Shown here piece after piece: positions 15,818-25,773 of a DNA stretch of 64,000 nt. The position numbers and the translations under genes are program-made. The notes under the pieces are model-generated. The model saw only the letters and a list, made by a program, of their open reading frames with translations. It did not search any database and had not been told where the DNA came from. This stretch comes from Methylohalobius sp964654415. GTDB lineage: Bacteria; Pseudomonadota; Gammaproteobacteria; Methylococcales; Methylothermaceae. The DNA is taken from the NCBI GenBank assembly GCA_964654415.1, contig CAZZIP010000001.1, positions 124,001 to 188,000 of the forward strand. The letters are read 5' to 3'. The first letter of the stretch is position 1; each line of letters opens with the position of its first letter.

Positions 15818-18800
15818 ACGAAACGGCGAAATCGCGCCCGCGGCGAAAAGCGCGGACCTTCTCCCCGCCTTGGGTAAAGCGCACTTTGCCATCGATTAGG
15901 TTTTGCATTCTAAGCTGGATGGAGAAGTGGTCGGTGAGTTTTTGCTCAACCACGAAGTCGAGTTGATGGAAAGGGTTCTCGTAGATGTCCGGTGCCCCCA
16001 AGGAACCTACCTGCGAGATGCGCTGGCTGAAGGTGTTGTAGAGCAAAGTGGCTTGAGTGCCTAAGTCTCGGTTGTCGTAGCCGAGCTGGACGTTGACGAT
16101 GTGCTTGGAGTGGCCTTGCAGCGGGCGTTTGGGGTTGGTTAGGGTTTGTAAATTTTGCGGCAGCAGCGTGATTTCCGATTGGGACCAGGTGTAATTGCCC
16201 CCCAAGTAAAACCCAGCCAAACGCGGGTGCAAGAATTCCAGTTCCTTGCGGAAGTCAAGCTCTACGCCGAATACGTTGGCGCTTGCGGCATTTTGCAGCT
16301 GCAACAGGCCAGCCGGTCCGGGCAGGAGGATTTTTTCGATGGGATTGGTGAGGTCTTTCCAGAAAAACCCCACAGACAGATTTTCCTTAGGGGAGAAATA
16401 ATACTCCCAACGCGCGTCGTAATTGTGGAACTCGGCCTGCTGAAGATCGGGGTTGCCCACCGTCTCGCGGTCGGTTTCCGGGTCGGTGAACGGCGCCGGA
16501 GACAGTTCGCGAAAGTCCGGGCGCGATAAGGTTTTGCTCCAGCCAAGGCGAAGCTGTTGGGCATCGGAGATCAAAAAGGTCAAGGTCACCCCCGGCAAGG
16601 CATCGCGGCTGTCTAGAGTCGAGACGATGGGTTGGTTGGTTGGGTCAAATAAATTAAAAGTCGTGACGGTTTGCTGATTCTCCTCGATGCGGACACCTCC
16701 GGCTAAGCGCACGGCGTTAAGGAAAGTGGTGTCTAGCTCGGTGTAATAGGCCTTAAGCTCTTGGGTGGCGATGTAGTTGTCGGTGGCGCGGGTGGTTTCT
16801 TGGAGGACGAAGCCTTCAGGCCCGATGTTTTCCGGGCTTAAGATCGCCTCCAGAGAAGGGTTCAAGAGAACGGCGCGGTCGGTCGAGCGTGGTCCAGAGG
16901 GGGCAAAGCGAAAGCGGCGGATAGAAGAATTGCGCTCGCGTTCGGTCTGCCAGTAACCGGCGCCAAGATGGCCTTTTAAGCGCTCGCTAAAGAAAGCGTA
17001 AGGCAGCTTGAGGTCCAAGCGCAAGCTGTCGTCTTGATCTTCCAGATTCCCAAAGCTTGTCTGGTTATTGTCGGCTTTGCGGGAAAATTCAAACACTTCC
17101 TTTCCTAAGCTGGGGATCTCATCGAAGCGGTATTCGCGCTTGTAGGGCTCGATTCGGCTGGCGGTGGCCTGGGAGTACAGAAAGTACACCCAAAGGTCGT
17201 TGAGTCGGCGAAAAGTGTGTTCGGTGCCGATCTGCCAGTTAAACAGCTCGTTTTCTACCCACCACAGGCGCGTGCGCCGGATGTTGGCGCCTTCGGTATT
17301 GGTGAACCCTTCGATGAACCGGACCTCGTCGGCAGAATCGCGCACCAGCATCACCTGTCCGAACAGCTTGTGGTCTTTTGCATAATCGGCCTCCAGGTTG
17401 AGATAGGCGTTGGTTTTGACCTCGCGGGCGGTGCGCTGGACGTCGAAGTCATCGATCAACTCCAGCTCTCCTTTCTGGTTGGCGCTATAGTCGCGCCGCA
17501 CCTCGTCGAAATGGTTCCAGCTCTGATCCCAGCGCCCCAGGGCGAAGAATCCCAGGCCGAAATTCCCGAACTGATAGCGATCGCCCAGCGCGGCGCTGAT
17601 CCGGCCATTGGGCGGCAGCCGGTCTCGCTCGACATCCCAGACGCCGGAGAGCTTTTCGCCGAAGCGCTCGATCTCTTCCGGGGTAAAGCCTTCGGCCACC
17701 GGCGTTTTGGGGCGCAAGATACGACCCCCTGAAAGCGCGCGGGCCAAGGGTTTGGGAAGGTCGCGGTGGCCGTCGTCTGCCCCGATCCAGTCGAAATCCC
17801 CACCTTCATAGCGAAGGCCCTTGGCGAAGCTGGCCTCGGTGTTAAAGCCCAAAAGCCCGTTCAGGTCGAGGATGAACTCGTCTGGAACGCGGCGGGTGCG
17901 CAGGTCTACCGTGCCGCCAGAGAACTCGCCCGGAAGGCTCGCAGTGTAGCCTTTTTGGATCTCGATGGTATCGAGCATAGTCGCCGGAAACAGATCCAGC
18001 GGGATGACGCGGCGGGTGGGGTTGGGGGTGGGCACGCCGATGCCGTTTACCAGGGTGTTGGAATAGCGCTCTCCCAGGCCGCGGATGTAGGCGTAGCTGC
18101 CGCCGACGATGGTAACCCCGCTGGCGCGCTTTAACGCGGCGGCTACGTCCGAGTCGCCGGCGCGGCTGATCTGTTCGGCGCCTAATACGTCGGTGATCTC
18201 GGCAGAAGTTTTCTCTTCACTGATCACTGAGGCGACGCTACCGGCAAGATGCGGCTCGATGACCACGAAAGGCGGCATCTCTACCCCTTTGGGGGTGAGC
18301 GTTAGCTTGAGGGTCTGAGTTTGGTCGGCCACGATGGTCACGCCTTCTTCCACCTTCTGATTGTATCCAGGCGCTGCGACTGAAAGGCTGTAGGTGCCGG
18401 CAGGTGCCTGGATGCGGAAGCGCCCCTGAGAATCGGTGACGACGGGCTGTTTGAAGCCGCTTAAGAAAATTTCGGCATCGGCCAAAGGCTTGCCCGTACT
18501 GCTTGTGACCTGCCCTTCCAGCAGTCCAGGTGGCCCTGAAACCGATTTGGGGGCAGGTTGCTGGCCAGCGGTCGAGCTTTCCACGCTCACTTTGGGCGGG
18601 CGGTCGTCGCCATAGGCGGCGATGCGGATCTGAACGTCTTCTTCGGCTTGGAATGTACGCTCTAGGATCGCCAATGCCCGACCCAAGTGGCGCAGCTCCA
18701 GGTTGTGGCTACCTGGGGCAAGCTTTAACTCCAAAGCGCCTTTGGCATCCGTGCTGCCAACGGCTTGGCCGTCTACCAGTACCTCCACTCTGGCCAGAGC

Positions 18801-18896
18801 CGTTTCGTCTAGGAACACATATAATTGCAGCCGTGCTTCTTCGGCCAGGGCAAAAATAGGCAACCACAAAAGCAGGGTGAAAAGCAGCTTGTCCAT
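15801..18896 (-). CDS. TonB-dependent outer-membrane receptor with N-terminal extensions
   Basis: The 1031-residue protein starts with a signal peptide (about 1-18), a PEGA-like beta domain (about 20-95), a linker, and a carboxypeptidase-regulatory-like domain (about 125-200: LLEGQVTSSTGKPLADAEIFLSG). The plug follows (about 225-345), with RASGVTIVGGSYAYIRGLGERYS and the G-E-F-S-G-G-T-V-D-L-R-T segment, then a large beta-barrel ending in aromatic F (NLRF), as outer-membrane proteins do. A TonB-box-like PPFVVIEP precedes the plug. It is the last gene of the PHO-box operon, 17 bases after the TPR gene. The substrate is unknown; regulation suggests a phosphorus compound. Its end overlaps miaA. 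Confidence 0.9.
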   Translation of the reverse strand: MDKLLFTLLLWLPIFALAEEARLQLYVFLDETALARVEVLVDGQAVGSTDAKGALELKLAPGSHNLELRHLGRALAILERTFQAEEDVQIRIAAYGDDRPPKVSVESSTAGQQPAPKSVSGPPGLLEGQVTSSTGKPLADAEIFLSGFKQPVVTDSQGRFRIQAPAGTYSLSVAAPGYNQKVEEGVTIVADQTQTLKLTLTPKGVEMPPFVVIEPHLAGSVASVISEEKTSAEITDVLGAEQISRAGDSDVAAALKRASGVTIVGGSYAYIRGLGERYSNTLVNGIGVPTPNPTRRVIPLDLFPATMLDTIEIQKGYTASLPGEFSGGTVDLRTRRVPDEFILDLNGLLGFNTEASFAKGLRYEGGDFDWIGADDGHRDLPKPLARALSGGRILRPKTPVAEGFTPEEIERFGEKLSGVWDVERDRLPPNGRISAALGDRYQFGNFGLGFFALGRWDQSWNHFDEVRRDYSANQKGELELIDDFDVQRTAREVKTNAYLNLEADYAKDHKLFGQVMLVRDSADEVRFIEGFTNTEGANIRRTRLWWVENELFNWQIGTEHTFRRLNDLWVYFLYSQATASRIEPYKREYRFDEIPSLGKEVFEFSRKADNNQTSFGNLEDQDDSLRLDLKLPYAFFSERLKGHLGAGYWQTERERNSSIRRFRFAPSGPRSTDRAVLLNPSLEAILSPENIGPEGFVLQETTRATDNYIATQELKAYYTELDTTFLNAVRLAGGVRIEENQQTVTTFNLFDPTNQPIVSTLDSRDALPGVTLTFLISDAQQLRLGWSKTLSRPDFRELSPAPFTDPETDRETVGNPDLQQAEFHNYDARWEYYFSPKENLSVGFFWKDLTNPIEKILLPGPAGLLQLQNAASANVFGVELDFRKELEFLHPRLAGFYLGGNYTWSQSEITLLPQNLQTLTNPKRPLQGHSKHIVNVQLGYDNRDLGTQATLLYNTFSQRISQVGSLGAPDIYENPFHQLDFVVEQKLTDHFSIQLRMQNLIDGKVRFTQGGEKVRAFRRGRDFAVSFNLRF

Positions 18897-18913
18897 GCGG
18901 AGTTATTTTTTAT

Positions 18914-20071
18914 TCAGGTGCACCGCCAAGGCTGGTCCTCGCACTCTTTGAGCAGGCGGCGAAGCTCGGCTGCTTGGCGGAAGATTTGGGGATCAGAGAT
19001 GGCGTCGAGATAGGTTTCAACCAACCCCAGCCTGCCGGCGCGGTAAGCGGCATAGGCTAAGGCGTAGCGCACGGCGTCTTCTGCGAGGAGTCCTGCGCGC
19101 GCCAAAGGCCGTTCCATGGCTAGCGCTTCTTCGTAGCGCCTGAGGGCCAAGAGCAGGGCGAGGCGCTGACGCCTTTGCGTCTTGACCTCGGGAACCTGGG
19201 CGTTGAGGTAAAGCGCCTGGTAATACGCCCCAGCGCGCCGATAGCATTCGGCCGCATCGCTGTACAGGCTGGGGTCGAACCGCGCCGCCTGCTCTAGAAT
19301 CCAGGCGGCTGCCTGCGGCATCTGCCGACTCAAATACACATGAGCGAGCAGTTTGGCCAGCGTTGGCTCTTGGGGATAGCGGAGATGCCCTTGTTCTAAA
19401 ACAGTGCTGGCTGGAAGAAGTGCCCCCCCTAGCCGCAAGGCATTGCCTATGGCAGCGTAATCCTGAGCGCTACCTTGACCTGCATTGAGATACTCAAGCC
19501 CTAACGCGGCAGCTTGGTGGTAGAGCTTTTTTTCCAAAAGATAAAACACCTGGCGGCGCAGAAAGCTCAACTCACCGGGGAATCTTTGCCGCGCTTGAGT
19601 TAGCGTCTCGAAAGCGGCCTCCTCCCGGTGGAGTTGCCACAAGCATTGGGCTTTGATCTCGTAAAGCGCCGGATACTGATCCAGTACGGCCTTGGCGTTT
19701 TCGATTGCCGCCAGGGTGTCGGGATAGCGCTGGAGGTGAAAATAGCCTTGGGCCAGGTAAACGTAAAGCAAAGGCTCAGCTTGGCCTTCGGCACTGGCTT
19801 TTTCCAGATGCTCCAACGCTTTGGGATACTGGGAGAGCTTCAGGTAAGCCAGCCCAGCCAGGGTATGGTAACGTCGGCGCAGTTTGAGCAGTTTTTCCCC
19901 TTCGCCCTCAGGAGGAGGTTGCGACAAGAGGACTGCCAAAGCGCGGGACGGCTGGCTGTCCTGGAGCATTTTCGCCGCCTGATCGAGCAGGGTAGGAAGG
20001 TCCAAGGATTTGGCGCCTGTCCCGCGAGCCATTACGAGGAGGAGTATCAGGAGTACTATCTGCGGGCGCAT
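18914..20071 (-). CDS. Periplasmic TPR-repeat protein of the TonB system
   Basis: The 385-residue protein has a signal peptide (about 1-20, ending GTGA) and many tetratricopeptide-like helix pairs, for example TLAGLAYLKLSQYPKALEHL and YVYLAQGYFHLQRYPDTLAAI. A TPR protein is a regular member of TonB2-type clusters (TtpC-ExbB-ExbD-TonB), where it is thought to help energy transfer to the outer membrane. It lies 3 bases after tonB and 17 before the receptor gene. The role is inferred from context; the repeats themselves are clear. Confidence 0.85.
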   Translation of the reverse strand: MRPQIVLLILLLVMARGTGAKSLDLPTLLDQAAKMLQDSQPSRALAVLLSQPPPEGEGEKLLKLRRRYHTLAGLAYLKLSQYPKALEHLEKASAEGQAEPLLYVYLAQGYFHLQRYPDTLAAIENAKAVLDQYPALYEIKAQCLWQLHREEAAFETLTQARQRFPGELSFLRRQVFYLLEKKLYHQAAALGLEYLNAGQGSAQDYAAIGNALRLGGALLPASTVLEQGHLRYPQEPTLAKLLAHVYLSRQMPQAAAWILEQAARFDPSLYSDAAECYRRAGAYYQALYLNAQVPEVKTQRRQRLALLLALRRYEEALAMERPLARAGLLAEDAVRYALAYAAYRAGRLGLVETYLDAISDPQIFRQAAELRRLLKECEDQPWRCT

Positions 20072-20074
20072 GGA

Positions 20075-20722
20075 TCAGCCCAGTTGGAAGACGATTTTCT
20101 GCTGCACCCAGCTTGCCACCGGTTTGCCTTGGGAACGGGCTGGATTGAAGCGCCAGCGGCGGATTCCCTCCAAGGCGCTTTGTTCGAACACTCCAGGCGG
20201 CGAGGCCTCGAGCACCTGAGCTTGTGCCACCGTGCCTTGTTCATCCACCAACACCGAAAGCAGAACATAACCCTGAAGGTTTTTGCTCTTGGCTTCTGCT
20301 GGGTAATCGAAGGCGCCGGTGGCGATGGGTTGAGGCGGAGTATCCACGGCCGCCTCTGCGGTCTTGGTTTCTGTCCTGCCTAGGAGGCGTTGGTCTGCCT
20401 CAGGATCGAAAACCACCTCCGGCAAGCCGAAGTCCACGCCGGACAAGGCCGCCCCCAGGTCTGGGCTAGGGATAGGTTGCAAGCGTTTGGCAGGCGGCGG
20501 TTTGCGCGGTTTCGGTTTGGGGGTTGTCGGGGGTTTGCGCGGGGAAGGGGCCAGCTCCATAGGGATGGCACGGATGGAATTCTCACGCTCGGGGGATTTG
20601 GCGGTAAGGTTCATCCACACCACCAAAGCCAGCACACTGCAGGTGCCGGCGATTCCGGCCAGCAATCCTGCCAAGCGCAAGGGCCATTCGCGCTCTCGGT
20701 TTATGGCCAAAGCGAATTTCAT
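20075..20722 (-). CDS. tonB: TonB energy transducer
   Basis: TonB carries energy from the inner-membrane motor to outer-membrane receptors. The 215-residue protein has one N-terminal membrane helix (about 15-37), a proline-lysine-rich spacer (about 55-85: PTTPKPKPRKPPP) and a C-terminal TonB domain (about 130-215) with YPAEAKSKNLQGYVLLSVLV and W-R-F-N-P. Its start shares one base with the exbD stop (TGATG). It is dedicated to this cluster; a second TonB-like protein lies at 37163-37987. Confidence 0.93.
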   Translation of the reverse strand: MKFALAINREREWPLRLAGLLAGIAGTCSVLALVVWMNLTAKSPERENSIRAIPMELAPSPRKPPTTPKPKPRKPPPAKRLQPIPSPDLGAALSGVDFGLPEVVFDPEADQRLLGRTETKTAEAAVDTPPQPIATGAFDYPAEAKSKNLQGYVLLSVLVDEQGTVAQAQVLEASPPGVFEQSALEGIRRWRFNPARSQGKPVASWVQQKIVFQLG

Positions 20723-21132
20723 CAGCCGGCTTCCCGTTCGGTAGCAACCCCCACGTTCTTGGCCCCGGCCAAGCGCGCCTGGTCCACCACCTCCACCAGG
20801 CGGCCGGCGGGTACCTTGGTGTCGGCGACCACAAGCACGTCGCTGGCGCCTTCGTGCAGCAAGGTACGCACCTTGCTTTGCACCATCCAGATCCGGATCG
20901 GCTGGTTGTCCAAGTAGACGTTGCCCTGGGCGTCGAGGTAGATGCGCACCGCCTTGCTTGGGACAGGGGAGGCGCTGGCCGCGCTGGGACGCTGGATGTC
21001 TAGGTTCATGTCCTTGACGAACGTGGTGGTGACGACGAAAAAAATCAGCAGCAAGAAAACGCAGTCGATCATGGGCGAGAGGTCGATGCGCGTTTCTTCT
21101 TCAGAGCTTGGGATTTGTCTGAGTCTGGGCAT
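20722..21132 (-). CDS. exbD: ExbD/TolR-family proton channel subunit
   Basis: The 136-residue protein shows the ExbD layout: a short cytoplasmic N terminus (MPRLRQIPSSEEETRIDLSP), one membrane helix with the proton-carrying aspartate (L-S-P-M-I-D-C-V-F-L-L-L-I-F-F-V-V-T-T), then a periplasmic domain. The start chosen overlaps the end of exbB by 32 bases; the M-P-R-L-R beginning is usual in this family. It works with the two ExbB-like proteins next to it. Confidence 0.93.
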   Translation of the reverse strand: MPRLRQIPSSEEETRIDLSPMIDCVFLLLIFFVVTTTFVKDMNLDIQRPSAASASPVPSKAVRIYLDAQGNVYLDNQPIRIWMVQSKVRTLLHEGASDVLVVADTKVPAGRLVEVVDQARLAGAKNVGVATEREAG

Positions 21133-21739
21133 ACGCTTGGTGTAATAAGTCCTTGAGTTTCAATAGGTCGCTTTCTAGGTTCTTTTGCCGGCGCTTGAGC
21201 ACCGCGAGCAGAAAATATCCGGGAATGGCCACTGCCAGGCCAAGCTGGGTGGTGAGCAAAGCGGTAGCAATGCCGCCGGCTACTCCTCCCGATTGGCGAA
21301 ACAAGGCCATTTCCGCCAGCGAGTTGAAGGTTTCGATCATCCCCGTCACCGTTCCCAACAGCCCCAGCAAAGGGGCGACGATCACCAGCGACTTGGCCAA
21401 AAGCTCAAAGCGCTTGAGCCGTTTTGCCACTGCGCCCAGGACGAAATCGAGCTGCCCTAAGCGGGGCGGGTGCTGGATGAGCGCTTGCGCCGCCAGGCGG
21501 CAGGCATAGGGTAGGATTCCGTTCCCCGGCACGGGCTTGCCTAAAAGCAAAAGCTGGCACAGATGTTCGACCTTCGCGCGCGTGCCGCGGCGCAATAGCG
21601 CCAGGCGATAGCCGAGGCTAAACCAAAGCAGGAACAAAACAGCCGTCAAAGGCCACATGACCCAACCGCCGGTTTCTAGATAGGCCCGCACCAGATTCAG
21701 ACAGGACCGCGTCAGGTTTTCTATGGTCTCTAGCGCCAT
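21101..21739 (-). CDS. exbB: ExbB/TolQ/MotA-family proton channel protein
   Basis: The 212-residue inner-membrane protein has three membrane helices (about 25-45, 115-140, 155-180), with the conserved LVIVAPLLGLLGTVTGMIETF and LLTTQLGLAVAIPGYFLLAVL segments of the MotA/TolQ/ExbB fold. It forms the motor with ExbD. Only 3 bases separate it from the larger ExbB-like gene upstream, which has a long extra N-terminal part. Confidence 0.93.
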   Translation of the reverse strand: MALETIENLTRSCLNLVRAYLETGGWVMWPLTAVLFLLWFSLGYRLALLRRGTRAKVEHLCQLLLLGKPVPGNGILPYACRLAAQALIQHPPRLGQLDFVLGAVAKRLKRFELLAKSLVIVAPLLGLLGTVTGMIETFNSLAEMALFRQSGGVAGGIATALLTTQLGLAVAIPGYFLLAVLKRRQKNLESDLLKLKDLLHQAYAQTQTNPKL

Positions 21740-21742
21740 CGT

Positions 21743-23167
21743 TTAGCCTCTTGTCGCCAGCAGGTATTGGGGGGAGGGGGATTCCTTTCCTTTTGCTAAA
21801 GCCACCGGCTCTTGCGCCGCTTCGCGCACCGCCAAAGCCGAAAGCTCCATGTCCGCCTTGAGATTGGCAGCCCAGCCGTTGAGCAGATTGCCAATCAGAA
21901 GCAAGGGGATGGCGACGATCAAACCCACCTCGGTGGTGATCAAGGCCACCGCGATCCCGTGGGCCAAAAGCTTGGGATCACCGGTGCCAAAGCGCGTGAT
22001 GACGTCGAAGGTTTCGATCATCCCCGTCACGGTGCCTAAAAGGCCCAATAGCGGCGCCACCGCCGCGATCACCAAGATCAAGTTGGCAAAACGGTCCAAG
22101 CGCAGGCTCTGTTGCAGCAAGGCGTCGGAGACGGCGATTTCCCATTCCTCCTGGGAGGATTGCAGGTGCGACAGGCTGGCTTGGAGCACCGGTCCGTAGC
22201 CGGCGGGTTTGAAACCTGCCCCTACATGGGCGGTGGCGGCGTCGCGCGCAAGCCCTGCGACCACCTCCCGCGTCAAGCGTTTCCCCCCCCAGCCGGCGCG
22301 AGTTAAGATAAGGCTTCGAATCGCGGCTAGAGCCAGGCCCAACACCCCAAGCCCGGCGGTGAGCCAGGCGATGGGGCCGCCGTCATCCAGTTCTTGGCGC
22401 CAGGTCCTTGTTTGCTCCAATTCGACCGCTTGCTTTAAGCTTTCGAACAAAAACAGAGGCAATACCGAAGGTTTCTCGCCTGCGGCCAGGGCATGGGCAA
22501 CCTCTGTCCCTTTAGGAGAGTCCAAAAGCTTAAGCCGCTCTTCGCCAGCGGGCAGCAGTATGCCTGAAGCAGCTGGGCTTACGCCGTAGGCAGCGACGTT
22601 GCCGAGCCAAAGAATTTCTCCCCTTGCTTCTTGGCCGTCTGGGAGAAAGAAAGACCCGGGCTGGCGATGAGGGGTGCTTCCCTGTTGCAAGGCCTTCAGC
22701 GCCAGTTGGAACAGCCGATCGAGCTGCTCGGCCGCGCTGGCTTTTGCTTCATCCGCTTTGAGGCCGTAATCCTCTAAGCTGGTCTTGGCCTGGATAAGGG
22801 TTGTTTCCAGCAGGGCGGCGTCCTCCTGGGCGGCCTCTTTTTGCTTTTGCGCCTCAAGGAGAGCTTCTTCCCGGCGTTTGACTTCCTGCGAGAGGTTTAG
22901 GATTTGCTGCTCTAAGGCGGCGATTTTGCCCTCCAAGCGTTTTTCCTGGTCGGTGGGGCTGCGCCTTAGGTCTTCCAGGAGCTGCTGCAGCTGCCGCCTT
23001 TGGCTGTCGAGGAAGGCGTATTCGCGCCGGTAGGCAGCTTTTAGGGATTCCTCTGCTTCAGCCGGTTTTGGGTTTGTTTCCTGGGCCTTGGGGGGTAGAC
23101 CGGCAGAGTCGGCACGGGCGATGCCATAGACTACCAGCAAAAGCAAAATGCAGGTTTTAAAACGCAT
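21743..23167 (-). CDS. TtpC-like ExbB paralogue with periplasmic coiled coil
   Basis: The 474-residue protein begins with a signal peptide (MRFKTCILLLLVVYGIARA), then a long glutamate- and glutamine-rich coiled coil (about 40-165), a mixed domain, and three membrane helices at the C-terminal half ending in a MotA/TolQ/ExbB domain (VIAAVAPLLGLLGTVTGMIETF, LITTEVGLIVAIPLLLIGNLL). This is the layout of TtpC, the extra protein needed by Vibrio TonB2 systems. The start at 23167 gives a proper signal peptide and overlaps the DUF3450 gene by 11 bases; an upstream in-frame start would add 36 residues of out-of-frame-looking sequence. Confidence 0.88.
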   Translation of the reverse strand: MRFKTCILLLLVVYGIARADSAGLPPKAQETNPKPAEAEESLKAAYRREYAFLDSQRRQLQQLLEDLRRSPTDQEKRLEGKIAALEQQILNLSQEVKRREEALLEAQKQKEAAQEDAALLETTLIQAKTSLEDYGLKADEAKASAAEQLDRLFQLALKALQQGSTPHRQPGSFFLPDGQEARGEILWLGNVAAYGVSPAASGILLPAGEERLKLLDSPKGTEVAHALAAGEKPSVLPLFLFESLKQAVELEQTRTWRQELDDGGPIAWLTAGLGVLGLALAAIRSLILTRAGWGGKRLTREVVAGLARDAATAHVGAGFKPAGYGPVLQASLSHLQSSQEEWEIAVSDALLQQSLRLDRFANLILVIAAVAPLLGLLGTVTGMIETFDVITRFGTGDPKLLAHGIAVALITTEVGLIVAIPLLLIGNLLNGWAANLKADMELSALAVREAAQEPVALAKGKESPSPQYLLATRG

Positions 23168-23957
23168 CGGGATATACCACCGGAAGTTCGAAATAACCCT
23201 GGCGGATCTGCTTACGCAAGGCGTCCATGAGCGCGGCAATGCGCTGGCGGTCGCTGTCGTGTGCGACCAGTTCATAGCGCCAGTTGTCTCCTGTGCGCCT
23301 GGCCAGACCGTAACGTCCGTCGGGAGTTTTGAAAAACAGCATCACCATTCCGAGCTTGGCTACCTCCACTAGGGAACTTCCTCCTGCTAGGGGAAGTATC
23401 TGTCGATACAAGCCGTTTTCCCGGGTCAAGCGCAATTCGTCTTCCACCAAGGCCCACAGCTCGTTAGCCAGTTTCTTAGGAGGGGTACCTGCCTTAAGTT
23501 TGGCCTCAAGATCATTCAGCGCCTGCAGGCGCTCGGTGCGCTTGAAAGGCAGGCTGGTTTCGACGTAGCGGCGCAGGGCGGCGACTCCCCGGGTTATGGA
23601 TTCGGCCAGCCCGGCGTCCGTGCTCGAAGTGGCAGGTGCTTTCTGGCTTAGGGACTCCCATTCGTTCTTGAGTTTTTGTAAGGCCAGTTCTTGGCGGCGT
23701 TTTTCCGCCTCCAGTTGGGTGATCTGGGCTCCTAAGGCCTCCAGCTTCTGACGCTGGGCGGTTTTGGCCTGATCCAGCTCCTGCTGCAAGCGATCCACTT
23801 CGGCGCGCAGCTCGGCCAGTTTGGCGGCCATCTGTTCAAGACCTGAGGTATCGGCCTGGACGGTCAGGGGACTGAGCAGGCTCAAAACGCAAACTACAAT
23901 TTGAATCATAAACTTAAAGGCTTGCAGCAAAAAGAAAGGCGCAGTCCCTTGCGCCAT
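23157..23957 (-). CDS. DUF3450 periplasmic coiled-coil protein
   Basis: Started at the ATG preceded by GGAAG, the protein has 266 residues: a hydrophobic export signal (about 8-35), a coiled coil (about 38-105, LAELRAEVDRLQQELDQ), and a C-terminal domain with RYGLARRTGDNWRYELV. Proteins of the DUF3450 family are encoded beside TtpC-type ExbB in TonB2 clusters of marine and other gammaproteobacteria, and that context identifies it here. It likely works in the periplasm with the motor. An alternative start at 23909 gives a shorter signal. The function is not established. Confidence 0.82.
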   Translation of the reverse strand: MAQGTAPFFLLQAFKFMIQIVVCVLSLLSPLTVQADTSGLEQMAAKLAELRAEVDRLQQELDQAKTAQRQKLEALGAQITQLEAEKRRQELALQKLKNEWESLSQKAPATSSTDAGLAESITRGVAALRRYVETSLPFKRTERLQALNDLEAKLKAGTPPKKLANELWALVEDELRLTRENGLYRQILPLAGGSSLVEVAKLGMVMLFFKTPDGRYGLARRTGDNWRYELVAHDSDRQRIAALMDALRKQIRQGYFELPVVYPDAF

Positions 23958-23982
23958 AGCGGCTTCCAGGTTGAAGGAGGAG

Positions 23983-25581
<1,599 letters not shown>

Positions 25582-25628
25582 CGTGTTACCTTGAGAAAGT
25601 TTGCGGACGAGCCAGAATCCTAAGGCCG

Positions 25629-25672
25629 ATTTGTGACAGCTGCTTTGCAATTCGATGACAATTTGATGACAG
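25629..25672 (-). promoter_or_regulatory. Tandem PHO boxes (four 11-bp units) with -10 element
   Basis: Read on the minus strand the 44 bases tile exactly into four 11-base units: CTGTCATCAAA, TTGTCATCGAA, TTGCAAAGCAG and CTGTCACAAAT. The first two form a near-perfect PhoB site (CTGTCAT, 4 bases, TTGTCAT). Ten bases after the last CTGTCAC comes TAGGAT, the expected position of a PhoB-dependent -10 box. The operon from 25581 to 15801 follows. Confidence 0.85.
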
Positions 25673-25693
25673 CGGCTTTTGGTGGACGCCGTC

Positions 25694-25723
25694 TTGTCGG
25701 CTCAGTAAAATTGCTGCTATAGA
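25694..25723 (+). promoter_or_regulatory. Sigma-70 promoter of gapA
   Basis: TTGTCG (25694-25699) and TATAGA (25718-25723) are separated by 18 bases. The predicted start point is about 45 bases before the gapA ATG, whose ribosome site GGGAGAG is well placed. The promoter faces away from the PHO-box promoter. Confidence 0.6.
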
Positions 25724-25773
25724 GTCTGCTTGGTGCAGGCGACAGCAATCATCAACCGTTTGGGAGAGTTTCC

